A DNA stretch of 64,000 nucleotides from Sulfitobacter sp. M05. GTDB taxonomy: Bacteria > Pseudomonadota > Alphaproteobacteria > Rhodobacterales > Rhodobacteraceae. A model generated the notes under the pieces. It was given only the letters and a program-made list of their open reading frames with translations. It had not been told where the DNA came from and searched no databases. Positions 18,078-26,218 of this stretch are shown piece after piece; positions within the stretch are counted from its first letter, which is position 1, and each line of letters opens with the position of its first letter. Made by a program: the position numbers and the translations under genes. The stretch covers positions 682,001-746,000 of the forward strand of contig NZ_JABEDH010000002.1 of the NCBI RefSeq assembly GCF_029285175.1. Reading direction: 5' to 3'.

Positions 18078-18950
18078 ATGACACAAGACGTAACTGTAGA
18101 GAATCCCGCCACTGCCCTGTCCGCGCTTTGTGAGGCTGACATAGATGCACGCATCAGTTTTGATGACAAAGCCGAGGTTATGGAAGTCAGCTTTGCGGGG
18201 GTGAGCCTGTCCAGCTCTCTCCAAGTGAACCAGTTTTATGACCGCATAGAAGAGCGTATCGCGCAAACCGGCGAGGGTCAGTGGTTCTTTCTGGTCAACT
18301 ACGGCGCAACTTGTATCGCTTCGGCGGCGTGGCCGGCGTTTTCACGGCGCGGTTTGGAGTTGAACAAAGCCCATTCAATGGGAACCGTCCGTTTTGGCAG
18401 CGTCGATAGCACGCGCGCACAAATTGAACAGGACGCCGCATCTTACGCGTTTCATCCCAACTTGTTTGATGACCGTCAGGCTGCGCTGGCGCATTTGCAC
18501 AGTTTGCCCAGCCCCCGCCGTAAAAAGGCTGCCATGCAGCCGGGATTCGAGCGCAAGGACTGGAACTGGCGGATTGATTTCAAACCGGATGATCAGATCA
18601 TGAAGGTCGATTTCTCTGGTTTCACTTTTGAGCATTCCCGCGATGTGACTGACGTTTACGATTTCATTGAATCGCAGGTCAGGTCCACCGGGCACAAATG
18701 GTATTTCCTGATCAATTATGAGGGCACGCAAATTCAACCATCGGCTTGGGTTGAATATGCTGCGCGCGGCAAGAAACTTAACCAGAACTTCTCATTGGGG
18801 ACGGTGCGGTATGCGCCGGGTCTGGAAGCGGAAACCGACATTCGGTTGCGTTCCGAAAGTCAGGGGTTCCTGCCCAACATCCGAAATACCTACGCCGATG
18901 CCTACCAGCTTGTTGTTGAAATGAAAGCTGCTGACGCAGGCACGCACTAA
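18078..18950 (+). CDS. Uncharacterised protein with an internal domain duplication
   Basis: A 290-residue soluble protein that I do not recognise. It consists of two similar units of about 115 residues (roughly 23-140 and 157-280) joined by a basic linker. Aligned segments are GQWFFLVNY with HKWYFLINY, SAAWPAFSRRGLELN with PSAWVEYAARGKKLN, and HSMGTVRF with FSLGTVRY. Each unit starts with an acidic-basic strand pair and ends before an acidic helix, a pattern that could be STAS- or SpoIIAA-like. There is no signal peptide. It follows phaC by 24 bases with an AAAGGAGTTCC ribosome-binding site and precedes acs. Granule-associated, regulatory or enzyme-binding roles are all open. Confidence 0.75.
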   Translation: MTQDVTVENPATALSALCEADIDARISFDDKAEVMEVSFAGVSLSSSLQVNQFYDRIEERIAQTGEGQWFFLVNYGATCIASAAWPAFSRRGLELNKAHSMGTVRFGSVDSTRAQIEQDAASYAFHPNLFDDRQAALAHLHSLPSPRRKKAAMQPGFERKDWNWRIDFKPDDQIMKVDFSGFTFEHSRDVTDVYDFIESQVRSTGHKWYFLINYEGTQIQPSAWVEYAARGKKLNQNFSLGTVRYAPGLEAETDIRLRSESQGFLPNIRNTYADAYQLVVEMKAADAGTH

Positions 18951-19035
18951 ATTCCACGGCCCGATAGAGGCCCTGAACCTGCGTGCATTTCGCTGTGCGG
19001 GGCCGTCCAATTTTTACCGACACAGGAGTTAACTG

Positions 19036-20997
19036 ATGACAGGGGACACAACGTTGAAAACTTATGCACCAAGTGCCGAGATGGTCTCTAACGCGCATGT
19101 TAGTAAAGAGAAATATGATGAGATGTATGCCGCATCGCTCGCCGATCCGGATGCGTTCTGGGGCGAGCAGGGCAAACGGATTGATTGGATCAAACCCTAT
19201 AGCAGCGTCAAGGATGTCGATTTTACCTTGGGCAATGTTCATATCAATTGGTATGCGGATGCGACGCTGAATGTCTCTGCCAATTGCATCGACCGCCACC
19301 TTGCAACGCGGGGCGATCAGACTGCGATTATCTTTGAACCTGACAATCCGGACGAGGATGCGCAACACATCACCTATAAGGCGCTGCATGAAGCGGTAAG
19401 CCGGATGGCGAATGTGTTGAAGGACCAGGGTGTCACCAAAGGCGACCGTGTCGTCATCTATTTGCCGATGATCCCCGAGGCCGCCTATGCGATGCTGGCC
19501 TGTGCGCGCATTGGCGCAATTCATTCGATTGTTTTTGCCGGTTTCTCGCCGGATGCCCTGTCGGCTCGGGTCAATGGATCCGATGCCAAGCTGTTGATCA
19601 CGGCTGATTATGCACCGCGTGGCGGGCGCCAGACGCCGCTTAAATCCAACGCAGATGAAGCCCTGCTGCACTGCAAGGACAGTGTGAAATGTCTTGTTGT
19701 AAAACGCACCGGCGGCCAGACAACCTGGGTCCAGGGACGGGATCTGGATTATGGTGAATTGGCGGCAGCCGCCTCACCGGATTGCGATCCTGTCGAAGTT
19801 GGCGCGGAAGACCCGCTGTTCATCCTGTATACCTCAGGCTCTACGGGTCAGCCGAAGGGCGTTGTGCATTCCTCGGGTGGCTATCTTGTGTATGCGGCGA
19901 TGACGCAGGAATTGGTGTTCGATTATCACGAGGGCGACGTTTACTGGTGTACTGCGGATGTCGGTTGGGTCACCGGACACAGCTATATCGTCTATGGCCC
20001 GCTGGCGAATGGTGCCACAACGGTGATGTTCGAAGGTGTGCCGACATACCCGGATGCCAGCCGTTTTTGGCAGGTTTGTGAAAAGCACAAGGTGGCGCAG
20101 TTTTATACCGCCCCGACTGCGATCCGCGCGCTGATGGCCAAAGGCCCCGAGTTTGTCGAAAAATGTGATCTGAGCAGTCTCAGGGTGCTGGGCACTGTTG
20201 GCGAGCCGATCAACCCCGAAGCGTGGAACTGGTACAATGATGTGGTTGGCAAAGGCAAATTGCCCATCGTCGACACATGGTGGCAGACTGAAACCGGGGG
20301 GCACCTGCTGACGCCGCTGCCGGGTGCCCATGCGCTCAAGCCGGGGTCGGCGATGAAGCCGTTCTTTGGCATCGAACCGGTGGTTCTGGAACCGGCGTCC
20401 GGTGCGGAAATTCACGAGACAGCCTGTGAAGGTGTGTTGTGCCTCAAGGGCAGCTGGCCCGGTCAGATGCGCACCGTCTGGGGTGATCATGAACGGTTCG
20501 AGAAAACCTATTTCTCGGATTACAAAGGCTACTATTTTACCGGTGATGGCTGTCGGCGGGACGCCGATGGCGACTATTGGATCACGGGGCGCGTTGACGA
20601 TGTGATCAACGTTTCCGGGCACCGGATGGGCACGGCAGAAGTTGAATCCGCCCTTGTTGCTCACCCGAAAGTGGCCGAAGCCGCTGTGGTTGGCTATCCC
20701 CACGAGATCAAAGGTCAGGGCATCTATTGCTATGTCACCCTGATGAACGGCGAAGAGCCTAGCGAAGAGTTGCGCAAAGAGCTGCGTACATGGGTGCGCA
20801 CCGAAATTGGCCCCATCGCCGCACCGGACCTGATCCAATGGGCACCAGGCCTGCCGAAAACGAGGTCGGGTAAAATCATGCGCCGTATCCTGCGCAAGAT
20901 TGCCGAAGACGACTTTGGCGCATTGGGCGACACCTCAACTTTGGCTGAACCTGCGGTTGTGGACACATTAATCGAAAACAGAATGAACAAGGGGTGA
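19036..20997 (+). CDS. acsA: Acetyl-CoA synthetase (AMP-forming)
   Basis: A 653-residue Acs. Motifs are [28 protein letters not shown] and the C-terminal [11 protein letters not shown], whose lysine is the target of reversible acetylation in Acs. It converts acetate, ATP and CoA to acetyl-CoA, AMP and PPi. The start at 19036 follows ACAGGAGTTAACTG. The next gene, an adenylate kinase, starts 3 nt after the stop, so the AMP-recycling enzyme is translated from the same message. It is clearly a different gene from the upstream propionyl-CoA synthetase (GSTG versus GTTG). Confidence 0.95.
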   Translation: MTGDTTLKTYAPSAEMVSNAHVSKEKYDEMYAASLADPDAFWGEQGKRIDWIKPYSSVKDVDFTLGNVHINWYADATLNVSANCIDRHLATRGDQTAIIFEPDNPDEDAQHITYKALHEAVSRMANVLKDQGVTKGDRVVIYLPMIPEAAYAMLACARIGAIHSIVFAGFSPDALSARVNGSDAKLLITADYAPRGGRQTPLKSNADEALLHCKDSVKCLVVKRTGGQTTWVQGRDLDYGELAAAASPDCDPVEVGAEDPLFILYTSGSTGQPKGVVHSSGGYLVYAAMTQELVFDYHEGDVYWCTADVGWVTGHSYIVYGPLANGATTVMFEGVPTYPDASRFWQVCEKHKVAQFYTAPTAIRALMAKGPEFVEKCDLSSLRVLGTVGEPINPEAWNWYNDVVGKGKLPIVDTWWQTETGGHLLTPLPGAHALKPGSAMKPFFGIEPVVLEPASGAEIHETACEGVLCLKGSWPGQMRTVWGDHERFEKTYFSDYKGYYFTGDGCRRDADGDYWITGRVDDVINVSGHRMGTAEVESALVAHPKVAEAAVVGYPHEIKGQGIYCYVTLMNGEEPSEELRKELRTWVRTEIGPIAAPDLIQWAPGLPKTRSGKIMRRILRKIAEDDFGALGDTSTLAEPAVVDTLIENRMNKG

Positions 20998-21000
20998 AAC

Positions 21001-21738
21001 ATGCGTGATTATAGTAATGTACCGGTTTTGATTTTGCTTGGACCTCCGGGTGCCGGCAAGGGAACACAGGCCAAGATCTTGGAAGACCATTTTGGTCTGG
21101 TCCAGCTTTCCACGGGTGACTTGCTGCGTCAGGCGGTGTCTGCGGGCACGGATGCGGGCAAGGCGGCAAAATCCGTTATGGAATCCGGTGGGCTGGTCAG
21201 CGACGAGATTGTCATCAACATTCTGCGTGACCGGCTGAGTGATCCGGATTGTGCGGCGGGCGTCATTCTGGACGGCTTTCCCCGTACCATTCCACAGGCC
21301 GAAGCCCTGTCAGAACTGCTTGCCTCGCAGGGCACAAAAGTACATGCGGCCATCAGCCTTGAGGTCGAAGATGATGCCATGGTTGAACGCATTTCAGGGC
21401 GCTACACCTGTGACGGCTGTGGCGAAGGCTATCACGAAGCGTTCAAGCGCCCGACGGTCGAAGGTGCCTGTGACAAATGCGGTAGTCAGAAGTTCCGTCG
21501 CCGTGCGGATGACAACCCTGAAACTGTGCGCCGGCGTCTGGTTGCCTATCACAACGAAACCGCGCCGCTGATTGCCTTTTACGAAGAAACAGGTGCGCTT
21601 CGGTCGCTGGACGCGATGGGCGACATCGACGCAATCACCAACACCCTGCGCCAGATGGTTCGGCCCATCGTCGTGGATGTGCGCGGTGTCAAAGCCATCA
21701 AAGTTCAAACAAGAACAGCTCAAATGGAGGAAACATAA
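21001..21738 (+). CDS. adk: Adenylate kinase, long form with zinc-type lid
   Basis: A 245-residue adenylate kinase. The P-loop is GPPGAGKGTQA. The NMP-binding LSTGDLLRQAV and DGFPRT motifs are present, and the lid carries two CxxC-type pairs (YTCDGCGEGYHEAFK and GACDKCGSQKF) as in zinc-binding long adenylate kinases. About 25 residues extend past the normal C-terminus (DVRGVKAIKVQTRTAQ). Its place between acs and the acetate-type symporter genes suggests it returns AMP from acetate activation to ADP. The housekeeping adk of alphaproteobacteria usually sits in the ribosomal spc operon, so this may be a second copy. It overlaps the next start by 1 nt. Confidence 0.92.
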   Translation: MRDYSNVPVLILLGPPGAGKGTQAKILEDHFGLVQLSTGDLLRQAVSAGTDAGKAAKSVMESGGLVSDEIVINILRDRLSDPDCAAGVILDGFPRTIPQAEALSELLASQGTKVHAAISLEVEDDAMVERISGRYTCDGCGEGYHEAFKRPTVEGACDKCGSQKFRRRADDNPETVRRRLVAYHNETAPLIAFYEETGALRSLDAMGDIDAITNTLRQMVRPIVVDVRGVKAIKVQTRTAQMEET

Positions 21739-21995
21739 TGAGTGAACAACCGGACCCCAGCGCATATTGGAAGGCCAATCTGCGCGTTATCAAGATCAGT
21801 CTGATCATCTGGGCCATCGTGCCTTTCGGTTTTGGCATTCTGCTGCGACCCCTGCTGTCGGGCATCGAAATCGGCGGAACCGACCTTGGCTTTTGGGTGG
21901 CACAGCAAGGTTCGATCCTGGTCTTTCTTGCGATCATCTTTTTCTACGCCTGGCGTATGAACAAGCTGGACCGTGAACACGGCGTAGAGGAATAA
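21738..21995 (+). CDS. DUF4212 small membrane subunit of a sodium:solute symporter
   Basis: An 85-residue protein with two hydrophobic helices (IIWAIVPFGFGILL and ILVFLAIIFFYAWRM). The YWKANLRVIKISLIIW opening is the DUF4212 signature. Such proteins accompany VC_2705-type symporters as a small partner. Start and stop are 1 and 4 bases from its neighbours, so it is translated with both. Confidence 0.92.
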   Translation: MSEQPDPSAYWKANLRVIKISLIIWAIVPFGFGILLRPLLSGIEIGGTDLGFWVAQQGSILVFLAIIFFYAWRMNKLDREHGVEE

Positions 21996-21999
21996 ACAC

Positions 22000-23802
22000 A
22001 TGGAACAGTTTACCATTAACCTGCTGTTTGTGGGTGCATCTTTTGCGCTCTACATCGGCATCGCGATTTGGGCCCGTGCCGGTTCGACATCTGAATTTTA
22101 TGCCGCGGGCCGGGGGGTTCACCCTGTCACCAACGGTATGGCCACTGCGGCGGACTGGATGTCGGCGGCGTCGTTTATCTCTATGGCGGGTCTGATTGCC
22201 TTTACCGGCTATGACAACTCGTCGTTTCTGATGGGCTGGACCGGCGGTTACGTGCTGCTTGCCCTGCTGCTGGCACCTTACCTGCGTAAGTTCGGCAAGT
22301 TTACCGTGTCCGAATTCATTGGCGACCGTTTCTATTCCCCGACCGCGCGTCTGGTGGCGGTGATCTGTCTGATTGTGGCCTCGACCACATATGTGATTGG
22401 CCAGATGACCGGTGTTGGCGTGGCCTTTGGTCGCTTTCTTGAGATTTCCAACACATCGGGTCTTTTGATCGGTGCCTGTGTGGTTTTCGCCTATGCGGTT
22501 TTCGGTGGCATGAAAGGCGTGACCTATACGCAGGTTGCACAATATGTCGTGCTGATCCTCGCCTATACCATTCCGGCTGTGTTCATCTCGCTGCAACTCA
22601 CCGGTAATGCGATCCCGGGTCTGGGCCTGTTCAGTGAAGTGAACTCCGCGACAGGTGGTGAAGGCAGTGTTTATCTGTTGCAAAAGCTTGACCAGATCGT
22701 AACCGATCTTGGATTTGCCAGCTATACAGAAGCACATAAAGACAACCTGAACATGGTGCTGTTCACACTGTCACTGATGATCGGTACGGCGGGTTTGCCG
22801 CACGTCATCATGCGGTTCTTTACTGTGCCAAAAGTGTCTGATGCCCGTTGGTCCGCTGGGTGGGCGCTTGTTTTCATCGCCTTGCTGTACCTCACAGCTC
22901 CGGCTGTTGGTGCGATGGCGCGTTTGAACATCACCGAGCTGATGTGGCCAAACGGAACAAATGGCGAAGCTGTTTCGGTTGAAACCATCGACACAGACGA
23001 GCGTTATAACTGGATGCAGACGTGGCAGAAAACCGGCCTTCTCGATTGGGAAGACAAGAACGGCGACGGCAAAATCCAGTATTACAACGATAAATCTGAT
23101 GCGATGGCGGAGAAGGCTGAAGCAAACGGGTGGCAGGGTAATGAATTTACCAAATTCAACCGTGACATTCTGGTGCTTGCCAACCCCGAGATTGCGAACC
23201 TGCCAAGCTGGGTGATCGGTCTGGTGGCGGCGGGTGGCCTTGCGGCAGCCCTGTCCACTGCGGCGGGTCTGTTGCTGGCGATTTCATCTGCGGTAAGCCA
23301 CGATTTGCTGAAGGGGCAGTTGACGCCAAACATGTCGGAAAAAGCCGAGTTGATGTCAGCGCGGATTGCCATGGCGGTTGCCATTCTGGTTGCGACGATC
23401 CTTGGCCTTAATCCTCCGGGGTTTGCCGCACAAACGGTCGCCTTGGCCTTTGGCCTTGCGGCGGCGTCGATCTTTCCGGCGCTGATGATGGGCATCTTCT
23501 CTACCCGCATCAACAACGTGGGTGCCGTTGCCGGGATGTTGTCCGGTCTGGGCTTCACACTGGTGTACATCTTCCTGCACAAGGGCTGGCTGTTCATCGC
23601 GGGCACGAACTCCTTTCCTGACACGGTTGACGGGTCGCTGTTCGGCATCCAGTCTACCGCGATTGGTGCGGTGGGTGCGATGATCAACTTTGCGGTTGCT
23701 TATGCGGTGTCCCTGAACACGGCTGATACACCACAAGAGATCAAAGACCTGGTCGAAAGCGTGCGTGTTCCGGCAGGTGCCGGCGAAGCGGTAGACCACT
23801 AA
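22000..23802 (+). CDS. VC_2705-type sodium:solute symporter, probable acetate/short-chain acid permease
   Basis: A 600-residue integral membrane protein of the SSS family with about 13 hydrophobic segments and the motif AAGRGVHPVTNGMATAADWMSAASFIS. A hydrophilic loop of roughly 90 residues before the helix starting around residue 400 contains DKNGDGKIQYYN (residues 352-363), an EF-hand-like calcium loop with Asn instead of Glu in position 12. ActP-like acetate permeases belong to the same superfamily. The coupled acs, adk and DUF4212 genes point to acetate, propionate or a related acid; substrate identity is inference. Confidence 0.9.
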   Translation: MEQFTINLLFVGASFALYIGIAIWARAGSTSEFYAAGRGVHPVTNGMATAADWMSAASFISMAGLIAFTGYDNSSFLMGWTGGYVLLALLLAPYLRKFGKFTVSEFIGDRFYSPTARLVAVICLIVASTTYVIGQMTGVGVAFGRFLEISNTSGLLIGACVVFAYAVFGGMKGVTYTQVAQYVVLILAYTIPAVFISLQLTGNAIPGLGLFSEVNSATGGEGSVYLLQKLDQIVTDLGFASYTEAHKDNLNMVLFTLSLMIGTAGLPHVIMRFFTVPKVSDARWSAGWALVFIALLYLTAPAVGAMARLNITELMWPNGTNGEAVSVETIDTDERYNWMQTWQKTGLLDWEDKNGDGKIQYYNDKSDAMAEKAEANGWQGNEFTKFNRDILVLANPEIANLPSWVIGLVAAGGLAAALSTAAGLLLAISSAVSHDLLKGQLTPNMSEKAELMSARIAMAVAILVATILGLNPPGFAAQTVALAFGLAAASIFPALMMGIFSTRINNVGAVAGMLSGLGFTLVYIFLHKGWLFIAGTNSFPDTVDGSLFGIQSTAIGAVGAMINFAVAYAVSLNTADTPQEIKDLVESVRVPAGAGEAVDH

Positions 23803-23809
23803 AACCATA

Positions 23810-23838
23810 GGGTCTGGCGCCATTATCGCGCCAGACCC
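23810..23838 (+). other. Perfect hairpin after the symporter gene
   Basis: GGGTCTGGCGC (23810-23820) pairs with GCGCCAGACCC (23828-23838) around CATTATC. It is an 11-bp stem without a T run, just upstream of the DUF294 gene. It may stabilise the upstream mRNA 3' end or lower read-through. Confidence 0.6.
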
Positions 23839-23860
23839 CCACCAAACAGGGACCACGACT

Positions 23861-25678
23861 GTGACCACAGATCAAACAACCTTACTGTCCCATTTGCATC
23901 CCTATGACGTGTTGTCAGAAGATGCGCGCGCTGAAATTCTTGACCAAAGCTCCCCCCTCGATGTGGCCCAAGGCGGCACGATTTACGCCTGCGGGGATCG
24001 CGTGAATGGCCTTTATATCATCCTCAGCGGGCAGGTTTCTGTTACGGATGAAAACGACATGCCGCTGTCCTTGTTGGGCCGCGAAAACTCTTTTGGCGAA
24101 CGTGGTTTGATGCGGCGGGGATATGCCGTGACAACCGCAACCGCGCAGGAAGATTGCCGTTTGCTGTGCATCCCTGCGACATTGTTTTACGCCCTGCTTC
24201 ACCAACATGAGGCTTTCCGGAGGTTCTTTGACCGCCGCCGCCCCAGTTCGGATACTGGCGTGGCTGATTTGACACGTATTCGTGTCGATAGGTTAATGGC
24301 AACCGATCCAGCGTCCTGTACCCCTGATACAACAATCAGGGCGGCGGGTGCCGTCATGCGCGACAAGCATATTTCCTGTCTTTGTGTGCTGGAAGATGAC
24401 CGGATTGCTGGAATTGTCACGCTGCGCGACATCGTTAACAAGGCTGTTGCCACCGATCTGGCAACGGATACACCGGTCAGCACCATCATGACGACCTCGC
24501 CTCGGGTGCTATCGCCCTCCGCCATTGGCTCGGATGTGTTACATCTGATGATGGAATACCGGCTGGGGCATCTGCCGGTGGTGTCGGCAGGGCGGCTTGT
24601 TGGTATTATTACCCAGACGGACCTGACGCGGTTTCAGGCCTCCCATGCTGCCGGTTTTGTCGGGCAGGCGGCATTTGCTGACACTGTTCCGGAACTTGCC
24701 CGGATCACGGGCGGCATCCCGAACCTGCTGGTCCAGCTTGTCGCGGCGGGCAACCGGCACGACATTGTCACCCGAATGATTACTGATATTGCCGATGTGG
24801 TTACCCGTCGCCTGTTGCGCATGGCCGAAGAAAAGTTCGGCCCGCCGCCGGCACGGTATCTGTGGCTGGCCTGTGGCTCGCAGGGGCGGCAGGAACAGAC
24901 CGGCGTTTCGGATCAGGACAACTGTTTGATCCTCGAAGACGGGATTTCGGATGAGGCGATGCAATACTTTGGGCCCTTTGCCCAGTTTGTCAGCGATGGT
25001 CTGGATGCCTGCGGCTATGTCTATTGTCCGGGTGAAATGATGGCGACAACCCCGCGCTGGTGCCAACCGGTTTCTGTCTGGAAGGACTACTTTCAGGGCT
25101 GGATCAAAAGCCCTGGTAAAGAGGCGCAAATGCTCGCCTCTGTGATGTTTGACCTGCGCCCGATCGGCGGGGACGAAACCCTGTTTGCTGACCTCCACGC
25201 CAGCACTCTCAGGGCCGCTGCAAACAATTCGATATTTACCGCGCATATGGCGTCGAACGCGCTGACCCATGCCACACCTTTGGGTCTGTTGCGTGGTCTG
25301 ACGACGATCCGTGCTGGCGAACACCGCAACACAATCGACATGAAACTGAACGGCGTTGTGCCGGTGGTTGATCTGGGGCGGATGTATGCGCTGCAAGGGC
25401 AATTGACCGAGTTGAACACACGCGCGCGGCTTGAGGCGGCGCGGAACGCGGGGATCATCAGCGATAGTGGCGGCAATGATCTGTTGGACGCCTATGATCT
25501 TGTCGCGCAAGCCCGGCTGGAACATCAGGCCAAGCGGATAAAACAGGGCAAGGCTGCGGATAACTTTCTGCCGCCGGCAACCTTGTCGGGCTTTGAACGC
25601 AGTCATTTGCGAGACGCATTTGTGGTGATCAAAACGATGCAGTCTGCGTTGATGCAGGGACGCGGCGTGCTTGGATAA
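23861..25678 (+). CDS. cNMP-binding/CBS/DUF294 nucleotidyltransferase-like protein
   Basis: A 605-residue multidomain protein. Residues ~15-115 form a cyclic-nucleotide-binding-like domain (GDRVNGLYIILSGQVSV, FGERGLMRRGY). Residues ~145-265 form two CBS motifs (VTLRDIVNKAV and GIITQTDLTR). The following DUF294 nucleotidyltransferase-like domain has the GS and DxD pattern in ACGSQGRQEQTGVSDQDN, and a DUF294 C-terminal domain ends the protein. It is soluble. Start is GTG 23861 after CAGGGACCACGACT. Such proteins recur beside acetate-type symporters and DEDDh exonucleases. By its domains it should bind adenine nucleotides and may transfer a nucleotidyl group to an unknown target. Confidence 0.9.
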   Translation: MTTDQTTLLSHLHPYDVLSEDARAEILDQSSPLDVAQGGTIYACGDRVNGLYIILSGQVSVTDENDMPLSLLGRENSFGERGLMRRGYAVTTATAQEDCRLLCIPATLFYALLHQHEAFRRFFDRRRPSSDTGVADLTRIRVDRLMATDPASCTPDTTIRAAGAVMRDKHISCLCVLEDDRIAGIVTLRDIVNKAVATDLATDTPVSTIMTTSPRVLSPSAIGSDVLHLMMEYRLGHLPVVSAGRLVGIITQTDLTRFQASHAAGFVGQAAFADTVPELARITGGIPNLLVQLVAAGNRHDIVTRMITDIADVVTRRLLRMAEEKFGPPPARYLWLACGSQGRQEQTGVSDQDNCLILEDGISDEAMQYFGPFAQFVSDGLDACGYVYCPGEMMATTPRWCQPVSVWKDYFQGWIKSPGKEAQMLASVMFDLRPIGGDETLFADLHASTLRAAANNSIFTAHMASNALTHATPLGLLRGLTTIRAGEHRNTIDMKLNGVVPVVDLGRMYALQGQLTELNTRARLEAARNAGIISDSGGNDLLDAYDLVAQARLEHQAKRIKQGKAADNFLPPATLSGFERSHLRDAFVVIKTMQSALMQGRGVLG

Positions 25679-25695
25679 AGATAAAGGAAGACCTC

Positions 25696-26217
25696 ATGTT
25701 CTTTGAACTGATCGGCACCATCGTTGCGGGGGTTGCAGCCGCGCTTCTGGTTTGGGCACTTAACCGAAGCCTTAAGGGGCGGCTGCCGTCGTGGTTGGTA
25801 CCGGTATCTGCGGGGGCCGCGATGCTGTTGGCCACCATATCAAGCGAATACAGCTGGTTCGCGCGGGCACAATCCAACATGCCAGAAGGGTTTGTCGTTG
25901 CCGAAACCGTGGAGGAAAAGAAGTTCTATCGCCCGTGGACCTTTGCCAGACCTTTTGTCAGCCGGTTCATCGCGATTGATCAGGCCACAATTCGGAGCCA
26001 TCCCGCGCATCCCGAACAGCGGATTGTGGATCTGGTGATTTATGGTCGCTGGGCGCGGACCGCGAAAATTCCCGCCTTGTTTGATTGTGCAATGCATTCC
26101 CGTGCCGATCTGGTTGATGGCGTTGAATTTGGTGATGACGGACAGGTGCTGAACGCGGATTGGCACCCTATGGAGGCGGATGCGCCGCTGTTACGCGCTG
26201 CCTGTTTCGAGGTTTGA
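25696..26217 (+). CDS. Small membrane protein of unknown function in the DUF294/exonuclease cluster
   Basis: A 173-residue protein with two N-terminal hydrophobic helices (LIGTIVAGVAAALLVWAL and WLVPVSAGAAMLLATI) and a hydrophilic C-terminal part of about 110 residues that starts YSWFARAQSNMPEGFVVAETVEEK. I do not recognise a named domain. It lies 17 bases after the DUF294 gene with an AAAGGAAG ribosome-binding site and 1 base before the exonuclease, suggesting that the three act together at the inner membrane. Confidence 0.75.
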   Translation: MFFELIGTIVAGVAAALLVWALNRSLKGRLPSWLVPVSAGAAMLLATISSEYSWFARAQSNMPEGFVVAETVEEKKFYRPWTFARPFVSRFIAIDQATIRSHPAHPEQRIVDLVIYGRWARTAKIPALFDCAMHSRADLVDGVEFGDDGQVLNADWHPMEADAPLLRAACFEV

Positions 26218-26218
26218 T

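Noticed and set aside
19834..20838. Minus-strand ORF of 334 codons inside acs
   Set aside because: Antisense shadow of a gene with complete family motifs.
24539..25606. Minus-strand ORF of 355 codons inside the DUF294 gene
   Set aside because: Arginine- and glutamine-rich translation typical of antisense frames; sense gene is unambiguous.
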